Counted from the stretch's first letter, positions 18,219 through 27,808 are shown. The stretch is DNA of 64,000 nt from an uncultured Luminiphilus sp. (GCA_943840615.1 CALSVI010000012.1:1-64000), one strand, 5' to 3'. Program-made: numbers and translations. Notes: generated from the sequence alone by a model not told the origin.

Positions 18219-19460
18219 TTACACGCGTTCAATAATGATCGCGGGGGCCATACCGCCCGCCGCGCACATGGTAATCAGTGCGTAGCGCCCATTCTGGCGC
18301 TCGAGCTCATCGAGTGCTGTGCCCACCAGAATCGAACCGGTCGCGCCGATGGGATGGCCCAGGGCCATCGCACCGCCGTTGATATTGACCTTTTCTCGAT
18401 CGAGGTCGAGCCTCCGGATGAAACGCTCTGCCACAACAGAGAACGCCTCGTTGATTTCCCACACATCGATATCATCTTTGGTGAGTCCGGCTTTCATCAG
18501 AACTTTCTCTGCCGCCGGCACCGGCGCGTTTAACATCAGCGTGGGGCAATCGCCCATGTTTGCTGTGGCGACAATCCGTGCCCGCGGCGTCATGCCGCTT
18601 TTTTCCATGTAGGCCTCTGAGGCCAGCAAGAGTGCCGCCGCACCGTCGACCACGCCCGAAGAATTGCCAGCATGATGGATATGGTTGAACTCAGTTATCT
18701 CGGGATATTTCTGTTGGATCAGAGCGCCGTAGGTGGTGCCCGCCTCGTCGACCGGCACATCTCGCACCACGCTGAAGACCGTTTTCAGCTCTGACAGGCC
18801 CTCTCTTGTAGTCTCGGGTCGAGGGAATTCCTCGTGATCGAGGGCCACTGTGCCATCGGGGTTCTTGACCGTGACCAAAGACTTGTCGAAGCGGCCCTCG
18901 GCAATGGCCTGCGCGGCCCGCGCCTGGCTTACCAGCGCAAGGTCATCCACCGCGTCACGATCAATGCCCTCAAGAGTGGCAATCGCATCGGCACAGACAC
19001 CCTGCTGCGACTGGGGGTGCATGGCGCGCAGTTCCAGGTTGCCCGAGTCGATCATGGGCGGCGTAGACGGGTCAGCAATCTGGCCGTGGTAGCTCATCAT
19101 CTCGGTACCACCTGCGATCACCAGATCTTCCATGCCCGACATGATCTGCGCCGCGGCGAGATTCACGGTGGTAATGCCCGAGCCGCAGAAACGGTCCAAA
19201 GTCACACCCGAAGAGCGCACGTCGTAGCCGGCGTTGAGTGCTGCCATGCGGCCCAGATCACCGCCCTGCTTACCCGCTTGCGATGAGGTGCCCCAGATGA
19301 TGTCGTCGACGTCGGCAGTATTGAGGCTGTTCCGCTCGGCCATGGCAGCGAGCACAGTGGAACCGAGGTAAGAGGGATGCAGGTGCGCGAGTGCGCCCTT
19401 TCCGACCTTGCCGATGCCGCGGGGGGTGCGGCACGCATCAACAATATAGGCATTACCCAT
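18219..19460 (-). CDS. Acetyl-CoA C-acyltransferase (thiolase)
   Basis: This enzyme of about 413 residues condenses or cleaves acyl-CoA with acetyl-CoA. The nucleophilic Cys is in DRFCGSGITTVNLAA, the catalytic His in GGAMALGHPIGATGS, and the second Cys in TMCAAGGMAPAII. The HEEFPRPETT segment is typical of the FadI/acetyl-CoA acetyltransferase group. AGGAGAAAAATT before the ATG at 19460 marks the start, and the track start is 12 codons too early. It appears monocistronic, with a palindrome at its leader and a strong terminator. Beta-oxidation or degradation of a ring-derived acyl-CoA are both possible roles. Confidence 0.92.
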   Translation of the reverse strand: MGNAYIVDACRTPRGIGKVGKGALAHLHPSYLGSTVLAAMAERNSLNTADVDDIIWGTSSQAGKQGGDLGRMAALNAGYDVRSSGVTLDRFCGSGITTVNLAAAQIMSGMEDLVIAGGTEMMSYHGQIADPSTPPMIDSGNLELRAMHPQSQQGVCADAIATLEGIDRDAVDDLALVSQARAAQAIAEGRFDKSLVTVKNPDGTVALDHEEFPRPETTREGLSELKTVFSVVRDVPVDEAGTTYGALIQQKYPEITEFNHIHHAGNSSGVVDGAAALLLASEAYMEKSGMTPRARIVATANMGDCPTLMLNAPVPAAEKVLMKAGLTKDDIDVWEINEAFSVVAERFIRRLDLDREKVNINGGAMALGHPIGATGSILVGTALDELERQNGRYALITMCAAGGMAPAIIIERV

Positions 19461-19487
19461 AATTTTTCTCCTGAAACATCTGGCTGT

Positions 19488-19503
19488 GACGCGCATGCGC
19501 GTC
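19488..19503. promoter_or_regulatory. 16-base perfect palindrome upstream of the thiolase
   Basis: GACGCGCATGCGCGTC is a perfect palindrome 28 bases before the thiolase ATG. Its position favours an operator or leader hairpin for the thiolase. A second imperfect palindrome (GCACGC-TACGTG-GCGTGC) follows at 19545-19562 in the same gap. Confidence 0.4.
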
Positions 19504-19645
19504 TTTGATTTATTAATGACTGCCGGAGCAGTAGAAATGACCCTGCACGCTACGTGGCGTGCTGAAGGGAGTCAAATGACTGACAGGTCATGCCTCTTCA
19601 GACAATTATCTGGACATTGCCAGCATTGCCGAAAAGGCTGTTGAT

Positions 19646-19870
19646 TTAACGCCGATAAAATCTCTTGGCCAACAAAAGCATCAGACCGCCCAAAGCCGCT
19701 AACCCGAGGGTGGGCACTGTTGGCACAGGCTTGGGATGACAGATATCTGGGTCGACGCCCGCACTGATGTCGACAAGACAGTGGTCTGCCATAGCGGAAG
19801 CGGACGCGACATAGGCGACCACGCCCTTAAAAGTGGCGGTTATAGCCTGCCGGCGCGTTATCGATTGCAT
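19646..19870 (-). CDS. 74-aa exported protein with PEP/IPTL-CTERM-like C-terminal sorting tail
   Basis: The ATG at 19870 has a good binding site (AGGTGGAAAAA) and gives 74 residues. The N-terminus TRRQAITATFKGVVAYV with ASAMA resembles a signal peptide, possibly Tat-type because of the Arg pair. The mature middle is only about 20 residues and holds two Cys (DHCLVDISAGVDPDICHP). The end is a sorting-type tail: VPTLGLAALGG, a hydrophobic stretch and KRFYRR, like the IPTL/PEP-CTERM signals cut by exosortase-type enzymes. It follows the glycosyltransferase by 28 bases. Tails of this sort often go with exopolysaccharide genes. No exosortase is in the window. The track frame begins upstream at an ATG inside the glycosyltransferase. 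Confidence 0.6.
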   Translation of the reverse strand: MQSITRRQAITATFKGVVAYVASASAMADHCLVDISAGVDPDICHPKPVPTVPTLGLAALGGLMLLLAKRFYRR

Positions 19871-19898
19871 TTTTTCCACCTGAAAACTCTTCACGTCA

Positions 19899-20849
19899 TT
19901 AGTCACGTCCAGCGTAATATGAACCTCTGTAGCCACACAAGCCTAAAAGGTTTCCCGTCAATTGCGCTAACGATGCCCATGCGTCGTGCACAACCTCAGA
20001 CCGATTCTTGGAACGCAGCGTGTAAGCGAACATCACCTTCACCCACATGAGAAATACGTTAAAAAAACGCCGCGGCAATTGAATCGACACGCCTACTGCG
20101 ATCGCAAGTGGCGTGCCGTATTTTTTTAGCATCAACATACCCGCTACGCCATGATCCAATTTTCGGTGAAATCCCACCTTAAAAGTGATTCTCTGACCGG
20201 TAATCGTCTCCCGAATCACCGCTTTGGGAACAGGGACCGCTTCGATATCCAGTGCAGCTGCCTGCCGACGAAAATCGGTATCCTCTGATCCACAGGCGTC
20301 AAATCGCGGATCAAATCGCAATTCACACTCGCGGTAGAGACTGGCATGAATCAGCAAATTGCCGCCGCCAAACCGCGTAGGCCTCTCAAACATTTGCTCC
20401 AAATTGTCCGGGTCCCTCTCGATTGCCAGAGAGTAGCCATCGGGAAAGCGATACCAGTATTGGCCATGAAACAGCCGACCCTCGGGCTTCGATTTCATCG
20501 CTTCCGTGTAGGCTTCTAACCACGATTCAATAGGGAGAACATCGTCGTCCAAGCACGCCACCCACTCAGCATCGAGCCGCTCCGCCTCAGCGAAAACACG
20601 ATTTCGGACCGCAGATAACCCAAGCTCCGGCTCTAGGAAGCAATGGGTTAGCAATCCGGTTTCAACCTTGCCTAGCCTCGGCGAAGCCTCGCGTCGGTTT
20701 TCGACGAGCAGAACCTCATAACGAAAACCGGGGGGAAATGAGAGCTTGGCTATGCCCTGAGCACAGTGCGCTTCAAAAACTGCCGTGTCTCGCGTGCAAA
20801 TCGCCAGCAGAATGAGCGGTTTCTCTTCTTTTTCTCCGCACTCGCTCAG
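19899..20849 (-). CDS. Glycosyltransferase family 2
   Basis: A GT-A fold transferase. The track begins at an internal TTG and misses the N-terminal third. In the same frame upstream lie LILLAICTRD (first strand of the nucleotide-binding fold) and YEVLLVENR, then ACLDDDVLP, the DxD metal/nucleotide motif, and FDACGSEDTDF, the acceptor-site ED motif. Between the preceding stop (20877-20879) and the first strand there is no ATG, GTG or TTG. A CTG at 20849 has GGAG eight bases before it and is my best guess (316 residues). It follows the broken acyl-CoA ligase directly in the same frame. It probably acts on surface glycan, and a sorting-tail protein follows. Confidence 0.75.
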   Translation of the reverse strand: MSECGEKEEKPLILLAICTRDTAVFEAHCAQGIAKLSFPPGFRYEVLLVENRREASPRLGKVETGLLTHCFLEPELGLSAVRNRVFAEAERLDAEWVACLDDDVLPIESWLEAYTEAMKSKPEGRLFHGQYWYRFPDGYSLAIERDPDNLEQMFERPTRFGGGNLLIHASLYRECELRFDPRFDACGSEDTDFRRQAAALDIEAVPVPKAVIRETITGQRITFKVGFHRKLDHGVAGMLMLKKYGTPLAIAVGVSIQLPRRFFNVFLMWVKVMFAYTLRSKNRSEVVHDAWASLAQLTGNLLGLCGYRGSYYAGRD

Positions 20850-20876
20850 TGTTTCTGCTCCGATTCGATCGTTTGA

Positions 20877-22473
20877 TCAGTTGCTGGATGAAGATACCAG
20901 TTCACGGAGCGTGGTTTTGAGAATCTTGCCGATGTGACTCCGCGGCAGCTCATCGAGCTGCTTGAGCGCCGAGATGCGCTGGGTTTTGCCCAGCTCGGCA
21001 TTGGCGCGAGCGCAGACTGCAACGAGGTCCAGCTGCTCACCGTCCCGCCGCGACCACAAAGCCCAAAGGCGTCTCGCCCCACTCCCTGGAGGGGATGCCA
21101 ATCACAGCAGCATCCGCCACTTCAGGTTGCTTTAGGAGCGCATCCTCCAGATCCCGGGGGTAAATGTTGAAACCGCCAGAAATAATCATGTCCTTGGAGC
21201 GGCCCAGCAGGGTAACGAAACCCTCTTCGTCTACGCGACCAATATCGCCCATGCGCTGCCAGCGCTCGCCGTGGTCGTCGTACCAACTGGCCTCTTCGGT
21301 TTTGTCGGGCTGGTTCTGATAGCCCGACATCATGGTGGTCGAGCGACCCACCAACTCGCCAATCTCGCCTACAGGTAACCGATTCAATTGCTCGTCAATG
21401 GTGAACACTTCGCTACCGCCCCAAGGGATCCCAACCGTGTGGAGCTTATCGGGGTTGGTGTCGGCGCGGAGCAGACAGACCACGCCACCCTCGGTCATAG
21501 AGTAAATCTCAATCAGCGCCCCGGGCATGCGCCGCACAACCTCGGCTTTGAGCTCCGCCGAAAACGGCGCACTGGTGCAGTACTTGAGCGCCATACTTGA
21601 GAGGTCGTAGTCATCAAACTGCGGGAAGTCCATCAGTCTCTGGTACTGCACCGGCACCAAAATGGTATGCGTCGCCCGGTGTTGCTGGGCCAGCTCCAGC
21701 CAGCGCGCGCAATCGAACTTGCGCATCAGCACCGCGGTGCCGCCGTAGGCCATGGTGGCCACAAAAATCCCCAGCGTGGTATTGGAGTACATCGGCGTAG
21801 ACAGCAGCGTTACCTGACCCGGCAACCCCAAGCCACTCTCTTCTCCCACTGCCATCTGGTACCAGCGCATCTGGCGGCTGTGCACAATGCCTTTTGGTGT
21901 GCCCGTCGTGCCGCTGGAATAGATGATGTTGTAAGGGTCGTTAGGGCCAGTCTCGACCTCAAGTGGTGTGGCACCCTCGGCGGCCATCCAATCGAACAGG
22001 AACGGCGCACCATCAGACTCGTCTGGCGCATCCATCATCACGTGCTTAAGGGTCGGCAACGCGACACCACTGTCGACGAGCTCCGCGCGCTTTATGTGAT
22101 CTATGAACAAATGCTCCGCGCCGCTATCGGTCATCATGGCGGCGAGTTGCTGCGGGGTCGCAGAGGTGGTCAGGGGCGCGGCACAGCCGCCCGCGGCAAT
22201 GGCCCCGAGATACACCAACGCATAACGAATGGTGGTGGTGCCGAGAATGGAGACTGCCTGACCCTTTTGTAGGCCCTCAGCTTGCAGCTGTGCGGCAATC
22301 CGATTCACCAGTGCTGCAGTCTGTGACCAGGTCAGCTGCTCTTCACCATCATCGAGCGCAATACGGTCTGGCTGGTTTGCGGCGTGGGCGTTAATGAGCC
22401 AAGCCAGCTCACCATAAGGCTGCTTGAGATATTGCAGCGTCTCGGTGGCGGGTATTGAGGTATTGGGAGTCAT
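20877..22473 (-). pseudogene. AMP-forming acyl-CoA synthetase, frameshifted near the C-terminus
   Basis: The main frame (21037-22473) has the AMP-binding motif YSSGTTGTPKGIVHS, IYSMTEGG, the hinge region GDIGRVDEEG and SKDMIISGGFNIYPRDLE, but stops at ETPLGFVVAAGR. The missing end of the family is in another frame just beyond: RDGEQLDLVAVCARANAEL and LPRSHIGKILKTTLREL, which carries the catalytic C-terminal Lys. Removing one base around 21041-21056 (in GCGGCGGGACGG on the coding strand) joins them. Either the gene has a real inactivating insertion or the sequence has an error. Without the Lys the second half-reaction should work but adenylation should fail. The rejoined protein is about 530 residues, normal for the family. 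Confidence 0.8.
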
Positions 22474-22546
22474 AGCGCGCTCGGTTCGCGTCCGCAGTCA
22501 GGTTGCCAACTGCGTTTTACCACGGGCGCTACGCTAGTGGCAGGGT

Positions 22547-23872
22547 TTAGGCACTGGCGCGAGCGGGTTTCCGGTTGCGGCCGCCCTGCTTTGCCGACTG
22601 TCCACCCTGACTTTTGTTGGCCTGACCACCGCGATGCTTCTTGGCGCCAGACTTTGCCTTATTAGAAGGGCGCTTACCGCCGGTTTTATTCGGGGGCCGC
22701 TTGCCGCTGGATTTGACTGGCTTGGTGGGCAAGCGATGCTCGGGCTCAAATCCCTCGATCTCTTCCCGTGGAATCGATTTTTTGATCAGCCTCTCGATTT
22801 TCTGAAGCTGGGAAACCTCGTCCGCGCTCACTAACGAGAGCGCAATGCCCGCCTCGCCCGCGCGACCTGTTCGGCCGATGCGATGCACATAATCTTCCGC
22901 GACATGGGGCAGATCAAAATTCACGACCCGCGGTAGCTGTTGAATATCGATCCCCCGCGCAGCAATATCAGTGGCCACCAGTACCTGTAGTCGCCCGTCT
23001 TTAAATTGCTTCAACGCGCGGGTGCGTGACCCCTGTGTCTTATCGCCATGAATCGAGTCGCTATTGATGCCCGCGTTGCATAGCTTGCGCGATATCTTGT
23101 CAGCACCATGTTTGGTGCGAGAGAAAACCAGTACCTGACCCCATCGCTCGCTGGTCACCAAATGCTTCAACAGATCTGTTTTACGCGTTTTGTCGACGGG
23201 ATATACCGTCTGATCGATGAGGCTAACGGTGGTATTGGCCGGCGTGACCTGAATTTTTTGTGGCTGGTGTAAAAACTCGCCTGCCAGAGACTCGATCTCG
23301 CGAGAGAATGTGGCGGAAAACATCAGTGTTTGGCGCTTTTTGGGCAACTCCGCATGGATGCGGCGCATCGCAGGGATAAAACCCATATCGAGCATCCTGT
23401 CAGCCTCATCCAGCACCCACATCCTCACGCGGTCGAGCCGCACGGCGCCCTGCCCCAATAAATCTAACAAGCGGCCAGGGGTCGCGACCAGAATATCGGT
23501 ACCTCGGGCGAGCTGGCGAATCTGAGGACGGATGTTGACGCCACCGCACACCATTTGGCTATGCAGCTTGAGTCCCGCGCCGTAGCCCCGAATGTCATCG
23601 GCGATCTGCGCTGCGAGCTCCCGGGTAGGGGTCAAAATTAAACAACTGACGTCTTTCGGCCCCGGGCGTGCCCCCCCCTTGAGCATATGAAGCACAGGCA
23701 GCGTAAAAGCAGCCGTTTTGCCGGTTCCGGTTTGTGCGGCCGCCATCAGGTCACAACCTGACAGCACCTGCGGGATGGCCTTGGCCTGAATCGGCGAAGG
23801 CGTGTCGTAACCCTTGGCCGTAATATTTTGTATGAGCTTGGCGTTCAGGCCCAGCTCGTTAAATGCGGTCAT
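22547..23872 (-). CDS. rhlE: DEAD-box ATP-dependent RNA helicase RhlE
   Basis: A helicase of about 441 residues. The Q motif is SPIQAKAIPQVL, motif I AQTGTGKT, motif Ia PTRELAAQ, motif II DEAD, motif III SAT, motif V ATDIAARGID and motif VI HRIGRTGRAG. The tail of about 60 residues is Lys/Arg/Gly-rich (KRPPNKTGGKRPSN), as in RhlE-type RNA-binding extensions. The start MTAFNELGL at 23872 matches the family. The first 12 codons of the track frame are leader. The likely role is ribosome assembly or RNA turnover. Confidence 0.95.
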   Translation of the reverse strand: MTAFNELGLNAKLIQNITAKGYDTPSPIQAKAIPQVLSGCDLMAAAQTGTGKTAAFTLPVLHMLKGGARPGPKDVSCLILTPTRELAAQIADDIRGYGAGLKLHSQMVCGGVNIRPQIRQLARGTDILVATPGRLLDLLGQGAVRLDRVRMWVLDEADRMLDMGFIPAMRRIHAELPKKRQTLMFSATFSREIESLAGEFLHQPQKIQVTPANTTVSLIDQTVYPVDKTRKTDLLKHLVTSERWGQVLVFSRTKHGADKISRKLCNAGINSDSIHGDKTQGSRTRALKQFKDGRLQVLVATDIAARGIDIQQLPRVVNFDLPHVAEDYVHRIGRTGRAGEAGIALSLVSADEVSQLQKIERLIKKSIPREEIEGFEPEHRLPTKPVKSSGKRPPNKTGGKRPSNKAKSGAKKHRGGQANKSQGGQSAKQGGRNRKPARASA

Positions 23873-24030
23873 CGTGTGCTCTGTGTTGGGTATCGCGTTT
23901 AGGTGCAACGTGACGTGAGGGAGTCGAGAGTGGTGTTACGCAGCGCAACCCTCAACGGATGGCGCGCAGTATGCGGGGGCAGGCCTACAATACAAGTTTT
24001 ATTTCACCGCACTATCTACCAAAGCCATTT

Positions 24031-25345
24031 TTAGGATCGCGATGGTGTCGCCTCTCGCGTCATCGCCCCAAGACCTCGCCACATCAACAGCACTGCCAGC
24101 GGGAGGAAGATCGCTCCGACCAAAGACAAAGAGGCACCCACCGCGCGCGCATCCGCAAAGATATAGTCGTTTGCCAACGCCACACTGGCGGGCCCCAGCG
24201 ACAGTCCGATCAGATTCGTACAGAGCACGTAACAACCCGCCATCAAACCTCGCATTTCATTGGGACATGCGTTCTGCAGCCCTGTGGCGAAGAGCGCCAG
24301 TGGAAAAGTGACCAAATAGCTTGCGCAGGCAATGAAGCTCAGTGCGATAGGCAATGAAGTCGCCAGTCCAGCTGAGATCAATACCGGTATCAGCAGAAGG
24401 GTAGATAGAATCGAAGTCAGCAGCGGCGCGCCACTGCCATGCCCGCGTCGTACCATCCAGCGCGACATGACAGGGCCGCTTAACACACCCGCTGAACCGG
24501 CTAGTAAGGCGATTGTCCCGTAATAACGTCCCGCCTGAACTATCTCGAGGTCATGCACTCTGATCAACAAGCTTGGAACCCATGCCTGAAGTGCGTACAA
24601 CACCAGAACGATAAAAGGGGAGCCCAGCAAATACGCGCCAAAGATCCCGCGGCGCGGCCATATATATTCAGCTACCTCCCGCCACGTCAGACTCACCGAG
24701 GCCTCTGAGACCCGCTCCGTCCTCGGGGGATCGCGGAGCAGAGGTAATAAGAAGACCATACATAAACCAGGAATAGCCACTAACATGAATGTCAGCTGCC
24801 ACGGCGCCAATACACCCAGCAGCGGCAACTCTATGGCACCCAACGCACTCGCCCAGCGCACAACCTCAGCGCCCAGAATGAGAGATAAACCGGCACCCAG
24901 ATAGGGACCCATTAAAAAAATACTGACGGGTAAAGCCCGCCTCTCCTCTGGAAAATAATCTGCGAGTAAAGACCAGGAAGCGGGGGTCACACTGGCCTCT
25001 CCGGCGCCAACACCCATGCGAGCCACACCCAATTGCCAAAAGTTCTTGCTCAGACCGCAGCTCACACAACTGACTGTCCAAACAAGAATCCCGATCACCA
25101 GAACGCGAATTCGGTTGGCCCGATCAACAATGCGACCCAACGGGATGCTCAAAATGACATAGGGTAAAACAAAGGCCAGCCCCTGAAGAAAGCTGAACCT
25201 GCGAGTCGGATAAAGACAGATCTGTGCGAATGGGATCGACCAACAAATTGATGATCTGCCGGTCGATAAAAGAAAAAGTATATGTTGCCGTCAACAGCGC
25301 CAGAGCCCACCAGGCAGCCCTGCCGCGAGTTTGACGCTCGCTCAA
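24031..25345 (-). pseudogene. MFS transporter, frameshifted after the first helix
   Basis: The N-terminal frame (25124-25345) holds the first membrane helix (LLTATYTFSFIDRQIINLLV) and the start of loop 1. The main frame (24031-25152) continues from LGRIVDRANRIRVLVIG, the MFS motif A region, through eleven further helices. The two overlap: reading SFLQGLAFVLPYVILS requires removing one base near 25190-25200 (GTTCAGC on the coding strand). The rejoined product has about 437 residues and 12 helices, with VARMGVGAGEASVTPA resembling spinster-like MFS proteins. Its ATG overlaps the stop of the cupin gene (ATGA), so the pair forms an operon divergent from the flavin oxidase. The substrate is unknown. 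Confidence 0.82.
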
Positions 25346-25794
25346 AGCCCCGACCCATCCTCTGAATAAATCACCCAGATCTTGCGATAACCCTCAGTCT
25401 CCCAGCGTCCAATCCACTCTTTGGGAATGGTTACCGCCTCGCCCGCATTGACGGTCATCGCCCTGCCATCCGACGAGGTCAGTATCACACTGCCCTCAAG
25501 GAAGAACATGAACTCATCCACACCGTAAGGCTCGGTGATATCAAAGACCTGTGGCCCGGCTTTGTACAGGCCTGAAGCAAACTTACCGTCGCTCGATTTG
25601 AGCGAAGTAAAGTCGAGAATCTTTTGACCCGACTGCTCCGTCGTGACGGTCGTAGGGTGATCGAATACCGCCCCTCCAAGGTCAATCACCGACAATTTAG
25701 CGGGATGCTTCACGTCAGCGAAGGCAAGTTCGCCGCTTAATAAGGCCACCACAGTAATACCAACCCTGTTTATCCATGCCTGCTTTTTCTTCAT
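25342..25794 (-). CDS. Exported cupin-domain protein
   Basis: A cupin of about 150 residues with an N-terminal signal (MKKKQAWINRVGITVVALLS, AFA before the mature part). The cupin core has DEFMFFLEGSVILTSSDG, VNAGEAVTIPKEW and GRWETEGYRKIWVIY, close to the DUF861 (ureidoglycolate hydrolase/ (S)-ureidoglycine-like) cupins. The typical metal-binding His residues are largely absent, so it may bind rather than transform a ligand. The start at 25794 is preceded by AGGAG. Its TGA overlaps the MFS ATG, so cupin and transporter are co-translated, pointing to binding and transport of one small molecule. Confidence 0.78.
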   Translation of the reverse strand: MKKKQAWINRVGITVVALLSGELAFADVKHPAKLSVIDLGGAVFDHPTTVTTEQSGQKILDFTSLKSSDGKFASGLYKAGPQVFDITEPYGVDEFMFFLEGSVILTSSDGRAMTVNAGEAVTIPKEWIGRWETEGYRKIWVIYSEDGSGL

Positions 25795-25927
25795 TGCTGC
25801 TTGCTCCTGGTTCGCTGGACCTAAGATGTTACTGGTACTCTTCACCAACGCACAGAACTTATGACCTACAAGCCGAATCCCTCGTGGAGGACAAGGGCCC
25901 TATCGAGACGAGAAGCTCGGAGCCAAT

Positions 25928-27808
25928 ATGACGCGAAAAACTGACAGGCAGTTGGGCATGTTCAAACCCATTACCCGGCGTGACTTCGTTCAGGGAGCCG
26001 CGGTAATCGCTGGCGCGACACTGCACCCAAATGCTTTGGGTGATCCCAGAGCCATTGGAAACGCCGGGCAACCTGATATCGGTAGCCGCTCACATTATCC
26101 GCCGACGAAAACGGGTATGCGAGGTTCACATCCGGGAGCATACGAAGCGGCCCACGCACTGGGGCGCCATGGCGCAGCGTTCCCAGAGCCGGCAGACACT
26201 GGCGAGCACTATGACCTTGTGGTGGTAGGCGCCGGAATCTCCGGTCTGGCTGCAGCTCACTTTTACCGTGAGAAGATGGGCCCGGATGCTCGCATTCTGC
26301 TGCTTGAAAATCACGATGACTTCGGCGGTCACGCCAAGCGGAATGAGTTTCACCAGAGCGGCAAGATGGTCTTGTCGCTCGGCGGCACTCACAACCTCGA
26401 GTGGTGGAAATTCAGCGATACCGTGAATGCCGTCCTAAAAGACCATGGCGTTAACCCGCAAACCATGCTCGACGAGATGACTTTCGAGTACGGACGCGAC
26501 GCACCCCATAGCCCCGCAACGTGGTTTGATAAAGAGCACTACGGTGAAAATCGCCTGTTAACGAACTTCAGCTTGAGAAGCCGCCTTACTGCCGAACAGA
26601 TAAGCCGTATTCCAATCTCTGACGCAGGGCGCGCGTCACTGACCAGTTTCTACGCCAGCGGTCCAACACACGCCGATCAATCAGAAGATGAGACAGAGAG
26701 ACTGCTGGGCAACATCAGCTACCCCGCTTTTCTTCGTCAATACGGTGGTCTGACCGAGGATGCAGTCCAGCTATTTGACAAAGAACAGCATGGTTCATGG
26801 GGACTGGAAATGCGTGCACTTTCAGCAGCCGAAGCGATAGAGGAAGGCTATCCGGGTGCACATTTATTCGGTCACAACTGGGAGCAGGAGGACTTTGAGT
26901 ATCCGGTCGCGATGTGGCCAGACGGCAACGCGAGTCTCGCACGGCTTATGGTCGCGAGGTTAATCCCCGAGGTCGCTCCAGGAGTCACGGCAGGCAGCGT
27001 GGCGACCGCGCAATTCGATTACACCGTTTTAGATCAGGACAGTGCCGCTGTTCGACTGAGACTCAACGCAACGGTCGTTGGCGCGGAAAATACCGACTCG
27101 GGTGTAGTAGTGAACTATTTTTCGGGTGGCCAGGTTCAGCAAGTCTCGGCACGGCATGCGGTACTGGCCTGCTATCACAGCATGATTCCGTCTATTTGCC
27201 CTTCGATGACTGACACCCAGAAAGCAGCATTGAAGTATCAGGTCAAGATGCCCCTGATACTGACCAACGTTCTGATCCGCAATCGTGAAGCGCTCGACAG
27301 GCTCGGGGTCGATGCCATCTCCTGTCCGGGAAGATTACACGCCAGATTGTTCCTTTTTCAGGGCATTCACTCAGGCGGATACGAGGGGCCCGAAGACAGT
27401 AGTGACGCCGTTTCTCTCGTCTTTTGGGGGTCGATATCACCTCCGCAGGAAGCGATCGACATCCATAGTCAGCTGAGGGGATCTCGGCAGAAACTGCTTG
27501 ATCTGACGTTGGACGACTTTGAGCGCGAGGTCCGGACGGTCCTGGACGGATTATTGGGACCGGAGGGTTTCGATGTCGCGGAGGATATTCTTGCCATTAC
27601 GGTAAACCGCTGGCCCCATGGTTACGCCTATGAGTACATGCAGCTATGGGATCCTGATTGGGCACCCGGACAGGCGCCGCATGAAATCGCCCGCAAACGC
27701 TTTGGCTCCATTGCCATTGCGAATGCCGACGCGGGCGCCTCGGCCTATACCCATGTCGCTATTGACCAAGCACAACGAGCCGTAGACGAGTTGCCAGAAA
27801 CGTCATGA
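25928..27808 (+). CDS. Tat-exported FAD oxidoreductase, spermidine-dehydrogenase-like
   Basis: This 626-residue flavoprotein has a twin-arginine signal (ITRRDFVQGAAVIAGA). The FAD-binding motif is VVVGAGISGLAAAHFY at about residue 97 onward, then FGGHAKRNEF, the flavin-contact segment of amine-oxidase-like proteins, and LSLGGTHNLEWW. The architecture and the segments around RWPHGYAYEYMQLWDP fit the SpdH/spermidine dehydrogenase-like family. The signal predicts a periplasmic enzyme. The start at 25928 is backed by GGAG five bases ahead. The gene diverges from the cupin/MFS operon, so the three may handle one amine or polyamine. Agmatinase elsewhere in the window also concerns polyamines, but no link is shown. 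Confidence 0.8.
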   Translation: MTRKTDRQLGMFKPITRRDFVQGAAVIAGATLHPNALGDPRAIGNAGQPDIGSRSHYPPTKTGMRGSHPGAYEAAHALGRHGAAFPEPADTGEHYDLVVVGAGISGLAAAHFYREKMGPDARILLLENHDDFGGHAKRNEFHQSGKMVLSLGGTHNLEWWKFSDTVNAVLKDHGVNPQTMLDEMTFEYGRDAPHSPATWFDKEHYGENRLLTNFSLRSRLTAEQISRIPISDAGRASLTSFYASGPTHADQSEDETERLLGNISYPAFLRQYGGLTEDAVQLFDKEQHGSWGLEMRALSAAEAIEEGYPGAHLFGHNWEQEDFEYPVAMWPDGNASLARLMVARLIPEVAPGVTAGSVATAQFDYTVLDQDSAAVRLRLNATVVGAENTDSGVVVNYFSGGQVQQVSARHAVLACYHSMIPSICPSMTDTQKAALKYQVKMPLILTNVLIRNREALDRLGVDAISCPGRLHARLFLFQGIHSGGYEGPEDSSDAVSLVFWGSISPPQEAIDIHSQLRGSRQKLLDLTLDDFEREVRTVLDGLLGPEGFDVAEDILAITVNRWPHGYAYEYMQLWDPDWAPGQAPHEIARKRFGSIAIANADAGASAYTHVAIDQAQRAVDELPETS

